Shown here piece after piece: positions 1 through 6,386 of a stretch of DNA of 27,380 nucleotides. The position numbers and the translations under genes are program-made. The notes under the pieces are model-generated. The model saw nothing but the letters and a program-made list of their open reading frames with translations. It was not told where the DNA came from and made no database searches. The stretch comes from Clostridia bacterium (GTDB taxonomy: Bacteria > Bacillota > Clostridia > Peptostreptococcales > Anaerovoracaceae), in the NCBI GenBank assembly GCA_024682015.1, contig JAIKZT010000034.1, positions 1 through 27,380 on the forward strand, written 5' to 3'. Each line of letters begins with the position of its first letter. The first letter of the stretch is position 1.

Positions 1-237
1 GGCTGGCCTATATATGGTGCATTCAAGTACCCCAATGGTAACCATTCAACAGTCATTTATGGGATTAATATTGTGTCAGGTTATATCTCGGTATTAGATC
101 CACAGTCAACAACAAATAATAGTACATATAGTTACGCGGCATATTACTCGTCTGGTTATTATAGGTATATTAGTATAAACAACAATGCTCAGTATAAACT
201 GACTAAAACGATATGCAAGCTCACATCCGAAGAATAG
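1..237 (+). CDS. C39/papain-like cysteine peptidase, C-terminal fragment (5' end outside window)
   Basis: The reading frame is open from base 1 to a TAG at 235-237 (78 residues visible). It contains NHSTVIYGINI followed by YISVLDPQ. In C39-like and papain-like bacterial cysteine peptidases, the catalytic His sits in a 'GH-hydrophobic-GY' strand and an Asp lies in a following 'DP' turn, so this is plausibly the His/Asp half of such a domain. The catalytic Cys would lie upstream, outside the window. The tail is rich in Tyr, Ser and Asn. The end overlaps the next gene by 25 nt, which suggests one transcript. The base composition is AT-rich compared with the DNA after 1.8 kb. The family assignment is inferred from short motifs only. 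Confidence 0.55.
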   Translation, partial: GWPIYGAFKYPNGNHSTVIYGINIVSGYISVLDPQSTTNNSTYSYAAYYSSGYYRYISINNNAQYKLTKTICKLTSEE

Positions 238-641
238 CCTTAATACTCCTGATTGTTGTCGCGATTTCCTCCGAGTTTCTGGGTTTTACATGCAGACCTT
301 TTCAGAATCTGCCGAAAGAGGAGATCTGCCAGGTCGAACTTACTTTTGGCAATTATAAACCCATACTGCTCGACTCGAAGGACTCCTCTGAGGCTATTGA
401 GGCTCTGCTCAGCCTGCGTATAGGAAGACTCGTTCAAACGTACGAACGATTGCAGGAGATCGTTTCGTCTCAGGACTTTTGTTTTACATTTGAATCCGGG
501 ACAGTAATACGTATAAATCTTGTAGGTTCTTTTGTGCTGATCGATGGGATCGGTTATCGTGCCGATCCAGCCGGAACATACCGGTTTAGCGAAATCATTA
601 TGAGAGCTGCAGAGAAGTATCCCAGGGAGGCTGGCTTATGA
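213..641 (+). CDS. Small secreted or membrane-anchored protein of unknown function
   Basis: A 142-residue protein. It starts with a basic stretch (MQAHIRR) and a hydrophobic segment at about residues 8-25, a signal peptide or membrane anchor. A Cys at residue 27 follows, but the context (GFTC) is not a convincing lipobox. The rest is soluble and alternates beta-like strands (VELTFGNY, FCFTFESG, INLVGSFVLIDG) with helices, ending in KYPREAGL. I do not recognise the family. The ATG lies inside the end of the upstream peptidase fragment without a clear Shine-Dalgarno site, so translation may be coupled; the exact start is uncertain. Its stop overlaps the next start (ATGA), so the three genes at 1-982 look like one operon. 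Confidence 0.7.
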   Translation: MQAHIRRIALILLIVVAISSEFLGFTCRPFQNLPKEEICQVELTFGNYKPILLDSKDSSEAIEALLSLRIGRLVQTYERLQEIVSSQDFCFTFESGTVIRINLVGSFVLIDGIGYRADPAGTYRFSEIIMRAAEKYPREAGL

Positions 642-982
642 TTATGATATTCTGGCATAAGTTCTGGTATTATCTGGCGCATGAAGTGCCTGTTGAAAGC
701 GCGATCATCCTTGGCATATTGCTGGTCGCTTCGGGATTCGCTTTAGAGAGTATTCTATGTTCTGTTAAAGGAGCCATGCGGGTGAGGCGGGTTTCATTCC
801 TTGCCGTTGGGGCTGCGGCCTTGTATAGAGTTATACAGCTTCTTAGGGTGCATGCGTGGAATTCGTCCATTTTCCCGTGGGCGTTCCTTATGCAAATGCT
901 TCCCCTTGCACTGCTGTCAGCAGGTATTATCGCAGGTTTGAAACTGTACGAGAGACGAGATTCGATCACCCATAGACCTTAG
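638..982 (+). CDS. Small integral membrane protein of unknown function
   Basis: A 114-residue protein with about three hydrophobic segments: near residues 20-38 (SAIILGILLVASGFALES), 50-65 and 80-100 (WAFLMQMLPLALLSAGIIAG). It has a basic loop (KGAMRVRRVS) and a charged C-terminus (LYERRDSITHRP). The ATG overlaps the stop of the preceding gene in an ATGA arrangement (638-641), so the two are translationally coupled. No catalytic motif is visible. The partnership with a peptidase and a secreted protein suggests an envelope role, but this is only context. Confidence 0.7.
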   Translation: MIMIFWHKFWYYLAHEVPVESAIILGILLVASGFALESILCSVKGAMRVRRVSFLAVGAAALYRVIQLLRVHAWNSSIFPWAFLMQMLPLALLSAGIIAGLKLYERRDSITHRP

Positions 983-1101
983 AATCTACAAGGCTTTACA
1001 GGCTAATAACGGGAGGTACTATGAGATGCAAATTCCGGCTGAACGGCGCACTTTCAGTATGAGGTTATTACTCTGGGTTTGCTCGAAACTGTAGATCATG
1101 C

Positions 1102-1123
1102 GGGTCACACAGGCGTGTGACCC
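1102..1123. repeat. Perfect hairpin gggtcacac-aggc-gtgtgaccc
   Basis: The arms at 1102-1110 and 1115-1123 are exact reverse complements (9 bp) around a 4-nt loop. There is no T run, so this is not a terminator by itself. The GGGTCACA core recurs in the next hairpin, suggesting a dispersed palindromic repeat element. Confidence 0.7.
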
Positions 1124-1141
1124 AGACGAGGAAAAACGCAG

Positions 1142-1181
1142 ATGGGTCACATAGGAGAGCCTTCCCATGTGGCCCATTTTT
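1142..1181 (+). terminator. Rho-independent-like terminator
   Basis: The arms atgggtcacat (1142-1152) and atgtggcccat (1167-1177) pair over 11 positions with one G-U wobble and are followed by TTTTT. It would end the transcript of the 1-982 operon, although it lies 160 bp downstream of the last stop codon. Confidence 0.6.
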
Positions 1182-1190
1182 GAATTCTCT

Positions 1191-1213
1191 GGGTATCCAA
1201 TCTTTTTGAGGGT
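1191..1213. repeat. Direct repeat, copy 1 (23 bp, identical to 3131-3153)
   Basis: The 23 bp from gggtatcc to gagggt are identical at 1191-1213 and 3131-3153. The two copies lie on either side of the segment holding the 90-aa membrane protein and the sigma/anti-sigma pair. Confidence 0.85.
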
Positions 1214-1357
1214 TTCCCAAGTTCTTCTTCGCTGGGCTACGCGCCTGGCCGAAGGTGTGGTGGGCTAAAATAATAAAAAGTCTTCCGGCAGATGTCACCA
1301 TTTTGCCATTCTAATCACTATATAAGTGAAACCTCAGAAAAAAAGAGGTGGTCAAAT

Positions 1358-1630
1358 ATGGATCCGATTTGCTTTAACATAGTATCCGCTTTAATAGGTG
1401 TAGTTGTTGCTCTTATCCAGATGAAGATCATGCGGATTGCAGGCGCCAGCTATATTAAAATCTGTTTATTAGCATTCGTTTTATTAGTTAATGCAGTATT
1501 CGTGAGATGGATGATACGTGCAATGTCGCAAAGCCCCAACTGGTATTATTATGGGATTATTATTGCGCCAATGCCGGTTTTTATCAATCTGGGCTATCTA
1601 TTTGGCTGGAATCTGGGCAGTAATAAATAA
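1358..1630 (+). CDS. Small three-helix membrane protein of unknown function
   Basis: The chosen start is the ATG at 1358, giving 90 residues, because AGAGGTGG lies just upstream; the frame is open further upstream to 1292, but that extension is hydrophilic and has no ribosome binding site. The protein has three hydrophobic segments: about residues 7-27 (NIVSALIGVVVALIQMKIM), 33-52 (IKICLLAFVLLVNAVFVRWM) and 63-85 (YYYGIIIAPMPVFINLGYLF). It ends in WNLGSNK. No family is recognised. The gene is AT-rich, unlike the sigma factor gene that follows, which suggests a different origin. Confidence 0.65.
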   Translation: MDPICFNIVSALIGVVVALIQMKIMRIAGASYIKICLLAFVLLVNAVFVRWMIRAMSQSPNWYYYGIIIAPMPVFINLGYLFGWNLGSNK

Positions 1631-1713
1631 TCAAAAAGATGTATTGGTATTCAATTAAGTGCTGGGGATGTTTGTTGCCTTTTGTGTTATTAGTGGCAGT
1701 GACAAAGAGGGGT

Positions 1714-1741
1714 TTTACAATGCACGGCTATGGAATATTAT
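1714..1741 (+). promoter_or_regulatory. Candidate sigma-A-type promoter for the sigma/anti-sigma pair
   Basis: TTTACA (1714-1719) and TATTAT (1736-1741) are separated by 16 bp. A run of nine G (1748-1756) and the perfect palindrome GGGTGCGCACCC (1754-1765) follow in what would be the leader. The assignment rests on consensus matching only. Confidence 0.35.
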
Positions 1742-1753
1742 GTATATGGGGGG

Positions 1754-1765
1754 GGGTGCGCACCC
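1754..1765. repeat. Perfect 12-bp palindrome after a G9 run
   Basis: GGGTGCGCACCC is its own reverse complement and overlaps the end of the homopolymer at 1748-1756. It could form a leader hairpin or be a protein-binding site upstream of the sigma factor gene. Confidence 0.6.
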
Positions 1766-1820
1766 ACCTGATTTCTGGCTGATCAGTCTGTTCTTTAGGA
1801 TCAAAATGGAGGCTTTCAAC

Positions 1821-2357
1821 ATGCCATTCATGCTCATGCTTGCATTCAGCGACGATACGGAACGCTTGCAATTCGAGGCGTTCTATCGGCAATACGAGAG
1901 GCTGCTGTTTAAAACGGCGCGGGAATATCTGCGCGAACAAACCGACTGCGAGGACGCGGTCCAGGAGACTTGCCGGTATCTGATCGATCACTACGAGTCG
2001 CTGCGCTTTCTCGCGTCGCCTCAATTCGTAAAGTATAGCGTTAACGTCACCGCAAACAAAGCAAAGGATATATTGAAAATGTCTAAACGCTGCGATCATG
2101 AAGATATCTCCGAATACGCGGACGTGTTTACCGCACCGGACACGGAGGAGTTTGCCGATCCGGCGCTGGTCGAGGCGCTTGGGTTCATCCCCGCGCGCTA
2201 CTGCGAGGCGCTTCTGCAGTTCTACTATTACGGTTTTTCGTTAAAGGACATTGCGGAGATGCAAGGTATCTCCGTATCCGCAGCGAAGAAACTGCTGCAG
2301 CGGTCCAGGGATGCTGTAAGAAAACAGCTGGCAATGAAAGAAGGTGTAAACGCATGA
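1821..2357 (+). CDS. RNA polymerase sigma-70-like (ECF-type) sigma factor
   Basis: The start is set at the ATG at 1821 because GGAGG at 1808-1812 lies 8 nt upstream; the longer open frame back to 1659 begins with non-family sequence. The 178-residue product has a region 2-like segment at about residues 16-85 (FEAFYRQYERLLFKTAREYL, then DCEDAVQETCRYLI) and a region 4 helix-turn-helix at about 118-170 (GFSLKDIAEMQGISVSAAKK). The N-terminus MPFMLMLAFSDD resembles clostridial sigma factors often found with membrane partners. Its stop overlaps the start of the next gene (ATGA), and that gene looks like its anti-sigma factor. The regulon is unknown. Confidence 0.85.
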   Translation: MPFMLMLAFSDDTERLQFEAFYRQYERLLFKTAREYLREQTDCEDAVQETCRYLIDHYESLRFLASPQFVKYSVNVTANKAKDILKMSKRCDHEDISEYADVFTAPDTEEFADPALVEALGFIPARYCEALLQFYYYGFSLKDIAEMQGISVSAAKKLLQRSRDAVRKQLAMKEGVNA

Positions 2358-3052
2358 GCCATGCAAAGGATTTCGCAGGATACCCATTCACGGAAGAAGA
2401 TTTAAGAAAAGCCTGCAAGGCATACGCGGAAGGCGTGGTTCGTTCAGCGCAAGATGCTCCGGACTTGGATTTTGAACCCTCTGAGGCTCACCGCACGGCG
2501 ATACGCCGCATGATTGAACAGGGCGGGCGGCCGCGCAGGCGGAGAACCTCCTTGCGGCGTTTCGCCGTCATAGCGGCTGTTGTTGTGCTTGTTTTTGCCA
2601 TGTTTCTTGCCGTATATGCCAGCGCCCAAAGCAAACTGCGGTCCTGGCTGAAGCAGGTCCTGCCCGACCGCGTGCAGTATTTCTTCTTTGGCGAACCGGC
2701 CCCGAATGCGCGCGAATACGAGATCGGCTGGCTGCCGGAAGGGATGCAGGCGGTTGAACAAACGAATGAAGAAGGCTCCCCTCGCATTCGTTATGCGAAT
2801 GGCGATGGCTCGAGGGAAGCAACGTTCAGGTATTATCCCATGAATTCCTGGGACGAACTCCAGATAACCGGAGGGGAAATCGTCGCGGAGGACGTTGCTT
2901 TTGGTGGCTTTGAGGGGACTGTGTACTTCGATCGAACGGACAATACCGCGCTCGCTGTCCTGTTCGATGTAGCCGGCCAGATGGTTATAGAACTCTCCGC
3001 GCGCAATATCGATGATGAGGATGTCCTGTCGATCGTCCGCTCCATAGAATAA
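2354..3052 (+). CDS. Membrane-anchored anti-sigma-like protein with DUF4367-type extracellular domain
   Basis: A 232-residue protein. The cytoplasmic part (residues 1-68) ends in an Arg-rich patch (RPRRRRTSLRR). One membrane segment follows at about 69-90 (FAVIAAVVVLVFAMFLAVYA), and then an extracellular domain begins at EYEIGWLPEGMQ and runs to the end. The 'GWLPEG' strand and the later DELQITGGE and FDVAGQMVIELSA strands fit the DUF4367 family, commonly found in anti-sigma proteins encoded next to sigma factors. It overlaps the sigma gene by 4 nt, so the two should be made in matched amounts. The inferred role is to hold the sigma factor at the membrane until a signal reaches the outer domain. 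Confidence 0.75.
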   Translation: MSHAKDFAGYPFTEEDLRKACKAYAEGVVRSAQDAPDLDFEPSEAHRTAIRRMIEQGGRPRRRRTSLRRFAVIAAVVVLVFAMFLAVYASAQSKLRSWLKQVLPDRVQYFFFGEPAPNAREYEIGWLPEGMQAVEQTNEEGSPRIRYANGDGSREATFRYYPMNSWDELQITGGEIVAEDVAFGGFEGTVYFDRTDNTALAVLFDVAGQMVIELSARNIDDEDVLSIVRSIE

Positions 3053-3079
3053 TTGAGTTTTTCGAATACCAGAACACTT

Positions 3080-3098
3080 GGGGACGGTTCTCTGTCCC
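3080..3098. repeat. Short palindromic repeat gggacggttctctgtccc
   Basis: GGGAC and GTCCC arms at 3081-3085 and 3094-3098 flank an 8-nt loop, soon after the anti-sigma gene stop. From memory, closely similar 'ggggacggttctctgtccc' units are dispersed in many Firmicutes genomes; this cannot be checked here. Confidence 0.5.
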
Positions 3099-3130
3099 AC
3101 GCGTTTTTCCCAAACCATCAAAAAAAAAAG

Positions 3131-3240
3131 GGGTATCCAATCTTTTTGAGGGTCTAATTTGAGGGTCTGAAGACCAAAATACAATTTGAATTTGAGGGTC
3201 TGTTTTGAGGGTCTCAGATGAGGGGCAGCTTTGAGGGGCT
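3131..3240. repeat. Direct repeat copy 2 plus an array of the 11-mer tttgagggtct
   Basis: Positions 3131-3153 are the second copy of the 23-bp direct repeat. The 11-mer tttgagggtct then occurs exactly at 3145-3155, 3158-3168, 3191-3201 and 3204-3214, with a variant (tttgaggggct) at 3230-3240. The spacing is irregular (13, 33, 13 and 26 bp), so it is a cluster, not a simple tandem repeat. No gene is visible between 3053 and 3299. Confidence 0.75.
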
Positions 3241-3254
3241 GCTAAAACGTATGT

Positions 3255-3290
3255 AAAGGGCACAACGCCGGTCAGGCGCTGCGCCCTTTT
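3255..3290. terminator. Terminator-like stem-loop, possibly bidirectional
   Basis: AAAGGGC (3255-3261) pairs with GCCCTTT (3283-3289), and a nested CGCC/GGCG stem lies inside. It sits between the + strand anti-sigma gene and the - strand transposase remnant and has short A and T tracts at its ends. It could serve either side. Confidence 0.45.
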
Positions 3291-3299
3291 AGAATGCGA

Positions 3300-3809
3300 T
3301 CATTCATCGTCGTCTGATACGTAGATTACCGGTTTGTCTTCTTTTCCGTTCAGTGCCGGGTCGAATCTGGTCGAGAACAGGAAACGGTTCCGCAGGTGTG
3401 CGAAGTTTCGATATCCGCGGCCACTTCTTTTCAGATCTTTTGCTTTACGATTCAAAGATTCGATCGGCCCGTTGGACAATCTGCTGTCGTAGATCCCATC
3501 TGGCCCGATACGCTGAACCATCACGAAAGAATTGATGATTGGGTCCCGATACTTTCTCAACAGCAGCGCAAACTCTTTGAAAATCTGCTGTCCGCAGGTC
3601 CAGTAACGTACGATCAGCTCATCCAACTCCTTGGCTGCCTGTTCGAGGTCACCGGCATTTCTGTCGTTGAATTCAACGTACAGTTCTTTTAAATCCCTGA
3701 GCTCCCGCATGTCAGGATGCAGATCCATGAACAGCTTTTCGTATGGCAAATCGTACAAATGAAAAAATTGCATATCAATATTGCAATTTCCACTGGTAAA
3801 TCCGTGCAT
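3300..3809 (-). pseudogene. ISL3-family transposase remnant (C-terminal part)
   Basis: The 169 codons from the ATG at 3809 match the C-terminal third of ISL3-type transposases, with DLKELYVEFNDR, then RLSNGPIESLNRKAKDLKRS and RGYRNFAHLRNRFLFSTRF. 'NGPIESLN' carries the last acidic residue (E) of the DDE triad. The N-terminal zinc finger, the helix-turn-helix and the first two D residues are absent; ISL3 transposases are usually around 400 residues or more. The frame stays open upstream of 3809 but runs into the fba terminator with unrelated sequence, so a junction probably lies near 3790-3830. It has no clear ribosome binding site and is best called a dead fragment. Confidence 0.75.
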
Positions 3810-3886
3810 TTTAATATATGAATAGATCGCACCGTTCCCAGACCCAGCCTGTTTCTGCCTCGTTGAACAAGCAGGGGCTATATAAC

Positions 3887-3918
3887 AAAAGCCTTCCCGG
3901 ATCTGCGAGAAGGCTTTT
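3887..3918 (-). terminator. Terminator downstream of fba
   Basis: AAAAGCCTTC (3887-3896) and GAAGGCTTTT (3909-3918) are perfect 10-bp arms around a 12-nt loop. It lies 55 bp beyond the fba stop on the - strand, and the T tract at the 3' arm fits an intrinsic terminator. Confidence 0.7.
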
Positions 3919-3972
3919 GAATCGTTTATTATGTTGTTTTCCCTTCGACCGGCCCGGGGACCGTTTTACCCC

Positions 3973-4902
3973 CTACCGCTGGCCGCTGGCATTCAGCACG
4001 TTGCGGATCTTGTGCTGCACCATGCGCTTGATGGCGTCGCGGGCCGGACCGAGGTACTTGCGCGGGTCAAAGTCCGCAGGATGCTCGACGAGGTAGCGGC
4101 GCACTTCGGCCGTCATGGCCAGGCGCAGGTCGGTGTCGATGTTGACTTTGCAGACGCCGTGCTTGACGGCTTCGAGGATCATGTCCTCGGGCACGCCCTG
4201 GGCGCCGGGGATGTTTCCGCCGAACTCGTTGCAGCGTGCAACGAACTCGGGCAGAACGGTGGACGCGCCGTGGAGCACGAGCGGCGTGTCGGGGATGAGC
4301 TTATGGATCTCCTCGAGCCTCTCGAAGTCCAGGTACGGCGTACCCTTGAATTTATAAGCGCCGTGGCTCGTGCCGATCGCGACGGCCAGCGAATCTACGC
4401 CCGTGCGCGCGACGAACTCAGCCGCTTCTTCGGGAACGGTAAACGTGGCGGAACGCGCGTCAACCTTGATGTTATCTTCCACGCCGGCCAGCTTGCCGAG
4501 TTCCGCTTCGACGACCACGCCCTTGTCGTGCGCGTATTCCACGACCTGCTTCGTCAGGCGGATGTTCTCCTCGAACTCGTGCTTGGAGCCGTCGATCATG
4601 ACGGACGTAAATCCGTCGTCCACGCACTTCTTGCAGATGTCGAAGTCTTCGCCGTGGTCGAGGTGAAGGCAGATATCCAGCCCCGTGTCGAGGATGGCCG
4701 CCTCCACGAGCTTCGTTAAATAGGCGGGCTTGGCATATTTGCGCGCACCCGCGGAGACCTGCAGGATGAGAGGCGCGTTCTCCTCCTGCGCCGCCTCGAC
4801 GATGCCCTGGATGATCTCCATGTTATTGACGTTGAACGCGCCGACGGCGTAATCGCTGTTCAACGCTTTTGCGAACATTTCTTTAGTGGTTACGAGAGCC
4901 AT
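3973..4902 (-). CDS. fba: Class II fructose-1,6-bisphosphate aldolase
   Basis: This enzyme reversibly cleaves fructose 1,6-bisphosphate to dihydroxyacetone phosphate and glyceraldehyde 3-phosphate in glycolysis and gluconeogenesis. The 309-residue length and sequence fit the zinc-dependent class II family over the whole length. Visible motifs are HLDHGED with catalytic D82 and zinc ligand H83, VEAELG (residues 131-136), GTSHGAYK with H180, LHGAST with H211, and KVNIDTDLR (252-260), which binds the phosphate-bearing substrate. The ATG at 4902 has a strong AGGAGG site 5 nt upstream that overlaps the stop codon of the gene before it, so the two are likely co-transcribed and coupled. A terminator follows. 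The assignment is secure. Confidence 0.96.
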   Translation of the reverse strand: MALVTTKEMFAKALNSDYAVGAFNVNNMEIIQGIVEAAQEENAPLILQVSAGARKYAKPAYLTKLVEAAILDTGLDICLHLDHGEDFDICKKCVDDGFTSVMIDGSKHEFEENIRLTKQVVEYAHDKGVVVEAELGKLAGVEDNIKVDARSATFTVPEEAAEFVARTGVDSLAVAIGTSHGAYKFKGTPYLDFERLEEIHKLIPDTPLVLHGASTVLPEFVARCNEFGGNIPGAQGVPEDMILEAVKHGVCKVNIDTDLRLAMTAEVRRYLVEHPADFDPRKYLGPARDAIKRMVQHKIRNVLNASGQR

Positions 4903-4911
4903 GTTTTCCTC

Positions 4912-5442
4912 CTAACGGGTAATGATCTCGATGATCTCGGCCAGATCGCTGCCGGCGGGAATGGTGAACGTGCCGGCCTTCAGCCTGCCGGCTACGCCCA
5001 TCTCTTCCACCATGTTCAGGAAGGCGTCCTTCGTGCTGATGACCTTGGCATCCACGAGGATCTGCGCGATGGTGGAGCCGGCCGATCCGCTGGGGATCGT
5101 AATGGTAACGTCCTCCGTCGTGATCGCCGCTGCGCCGGAGCCTTCGCGGGGTTCACCCGTTTCCTCCGGCTGCTGGGCCGTCTCGCCCTGCTGCGCTTCG
5201 CCGGTCTGCGAATCGACGCTGCCGGGATTCGTATTGAACTCCTCCACGTTCTGCTGCGTCAGGTCTACGTCCGAAAAATCCACGTTCGCGCTCTGCTGCG
5301 CCGGCTCCTTCGCGGACAGGTATTTCGGATATGCCATGATGTCGGTGACCCGCCAGAAGATGATGGCAGCTGCCGCCGCAATGATGAGCAGCGCGAGGAA
5401 GATGTCGTTGTAATCGTAGATGAGATCCTTGATCTTCTTCAT
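4912..5442 (-). CDS. Membrane-anchored protein with YceG/MltG-like LysM-type domain
   Basis: A 176-residue protein. One membrane segment lies at about residues 14-30 (IFLALLIIAAAAAIIFW). A low-complexity linker rich in Gln, Glu and Gly spans about 47-105. A C-terminal domain follows at about 111-176 with TITIPSGSAGSTIAQILVDA, FLNMVEEM and LKAGTFTIPAGSDLAEI. That last block matches the N-terminal LysM-like domain of MltG/YceG, but the catalytic transglycosylase domain of MltG is absent. It may bind peptidoglycan or regulate MltG-type activity; this is inference. The start is preceded by AAGGGG. A TAAAAT -10-like hexamer lies at 5482-5487 (- strand) without a convincing -35. It is followed after 9 nt by fba. 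Confidence 0.75.
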   Translation of the reverse strand: MKKIKDLIYDYNDIFLALLIIAAAAAIIFWRVTDIMAYPKYLSAKEPAQQSANVDFSDVDLTQQNVEEFNTNPGSVDSQTGEAQQGETAQQPEETGEPREGSGAAAITTEDVTITIPSGSAGSTIAQILVDAKVISTKDAFLNMVEEMGVAGRLKAGTFTIPAGSDLAEIIEIITR

Positions 5443-5517
5443 TTGTATCGCCCCTTTCGTGTAATTCCAATACCTTTCATAATTTTACCACAGCGGACGG
5501 CGCCATGCACGAAAAAA

Positions 5518-5546
5518 TTGTAAAATGTGCGGTCCTGCATTACAAT
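5518..5546 (+). promoter_or_regulatory. Sigma-A-type promoter for the XRE-like regulator gene
   Basis: TTGTAA (5518-5523) and TACAAT (5541-5546) are spaced by exactly 17 bp, and GGAGG plus an ATG at 5573 follow. It is divergent from the YceG-like/fba operon. Confidence 0.65.
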
Positions 5547-5572
5547 GAAAACAGAGAAACGGAGGAAAAACC

Positions 5573-6265
5573 ATGTCCGAAGGTGTCCAGAAATACATAG
5601 AACTGCCGCAGATGCTGCTCGACGACGTCCGGCGCTACGTGGAGGCTCACTACGTGCCCATGGAGGCGCGAAGCGATGAGGCGCCCATGCCGCCAAAACC
5701 CGCGAAACGGCCGGGAACCGGCGGAAAAAAACTCTTCCACAAGATGTCCTTTTCCGCGCAGAAGAAGGAGTCGGCGCCGGACGAGAAAGTCCTTGGAAGC
5801 GCTGCGGATACCTGCGAATCTGTCATGGAGGCGCCGTCCGTCTACGCCGGCAACGCCAACGCCATGCCCTTGCCGCAATACAGCCTGCCGAAACAGTCCT
5901 CGCTCGAAGAGGCGCTGAAGCACATGAGCGATTCGTTCCAGGAGAGGCTGATGCGGCTCATCGACGAGAGAGGCAAGACCGACGCCGAGGTCTACAAGCG
6001 CGCGGGGCTCGACCGCAAGCTGTTCTCCAAGATCCGCTGCAACCCGCAGTACGTGCCGAGGAAGAGCACGGCGCTCGCGCTGGCCGTCGCGCTGGAGCTG
6101 TCCCTCGACGAGACCATCGACCTGCTGAAGCGCGCAGGACTCGCCCTCTCCCCTTCCAGCAAATCCGACCTCATCCTCACCTATTGCCTCGAGAACCGCA
6201 TCCTCGACCCGTTCACGATCAACGCCCTGCTCGACGAGTACGGCCAGCCGGTTCTCGGCGCGTGA
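5573..6265 (+). CDS. XRE-like helix-turn-helix protein
   Basis: A 230-residue protein. A short N-terminal segment (IELPQMLLDDVRRYVEAHYV) is followed by a poorly ordered basic and Pro-rich linker (about residues 35-110). A C-terminal DNA-binding-like domain runs from about 118 to 230. Its key stretches are FQERLMRLIDERGKTDAEVY, KRAGLDRKLFSKIR, then TALALAVALELSLDETIDLL and KRAGLALSPSSKSDLI. This C-terminal pattern is widespread in Clostridia as an XRE-family-like module, sometimes fused to or encoded beside ADP-ribose macrodomain or RNA-repair functions; that association is from memory. The start has GGAGG 8 nt upstream and a good promoter. It is monocistronic, with a terminator after the stop. 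The target is unknown. Confidence 0.7.
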   Translation: MSEGVQKYIELPQMLLDDVRRYVEAHYVPMEARSDEAPMPPKPAKRPGTGGKKLFHKMSFSAQKKESAPDEKVLGSAADTCESVMEAPSVYAGNANAMPLPQYSLPKQSSLEEALKHMSDSFQERLMRLIDERGKTDAEVYKRAGLDRKLFSKIRCNPQYVPRKSTALALAVALELSLDETIDLLKRAGLALSPSSKSDLILTYCLENRILDPFTINALLDEYGQPVLGA

Positions 6266-6287
6266 CCCGCGCTCATCCCCCGCGCGC

Positions 6288-6329
6288 AAAACCCCGCAGA
6301 AGGCCTCTAAAAGGCTCTCTGCGGGGTTT
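6288..6329. terminator. Shared terminator between convergent transcripts
   Basis: AAACCCCGCAGA (6289-6300) pairs perfectly with TCTGCGGGGTTT (6318-6329), and an AGGCC/GGCTC-type inner stem extends it. T or A tracts lie on both sides, so it can stop both the + strand regulator gene and the - strand surface-protein operon. Confidence 0.8.
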
Positions 6330-6386
6330 ATTCGTTCATTTAGGGTAATTCATCGTCCGGCGCGCCGGACGACCGTTTTCGGGCTC

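Larger units (their letters stand above)
983..1357. other. Intergenic stretch without a convincing gene
   Basis: About 375 bp. At 1012-1023 a GGGAGG site precedes an ATG, but that frame stops after 13 codons, so it may be the decayed start of a lost gene. Two hairpins built on the same GGGTCACA core lie at 1102-1123 and 1142-1177; the second ends in a T run. The first copy of a perfect 23-bp direct repeat lies at 1191-1213. A TATATAAG box around 1319-1326 could be the -10 region of the next gene, but no good -35 is spaced to it. Confidence 0.6.

Noticed and set aside
1068..1301. 77-codon - strand open frame
   Set aside because: It runs through the two hairpins and the 23-bp direct repeat; there is no ribosome binding site and its sequence is made of repeat DNA.
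3131..3240. CRISPR array from tttgagggtct units
   Set aside because: The units are only 11 nt, the spacing is irregular (2 to 22 nt between units), and no cas genes are present.
3931..4719. 262-codon + strand open frame over fba
   Set aside because: fba on the - strand is unmistakable with all catalytic residues; the + frame has no family features.
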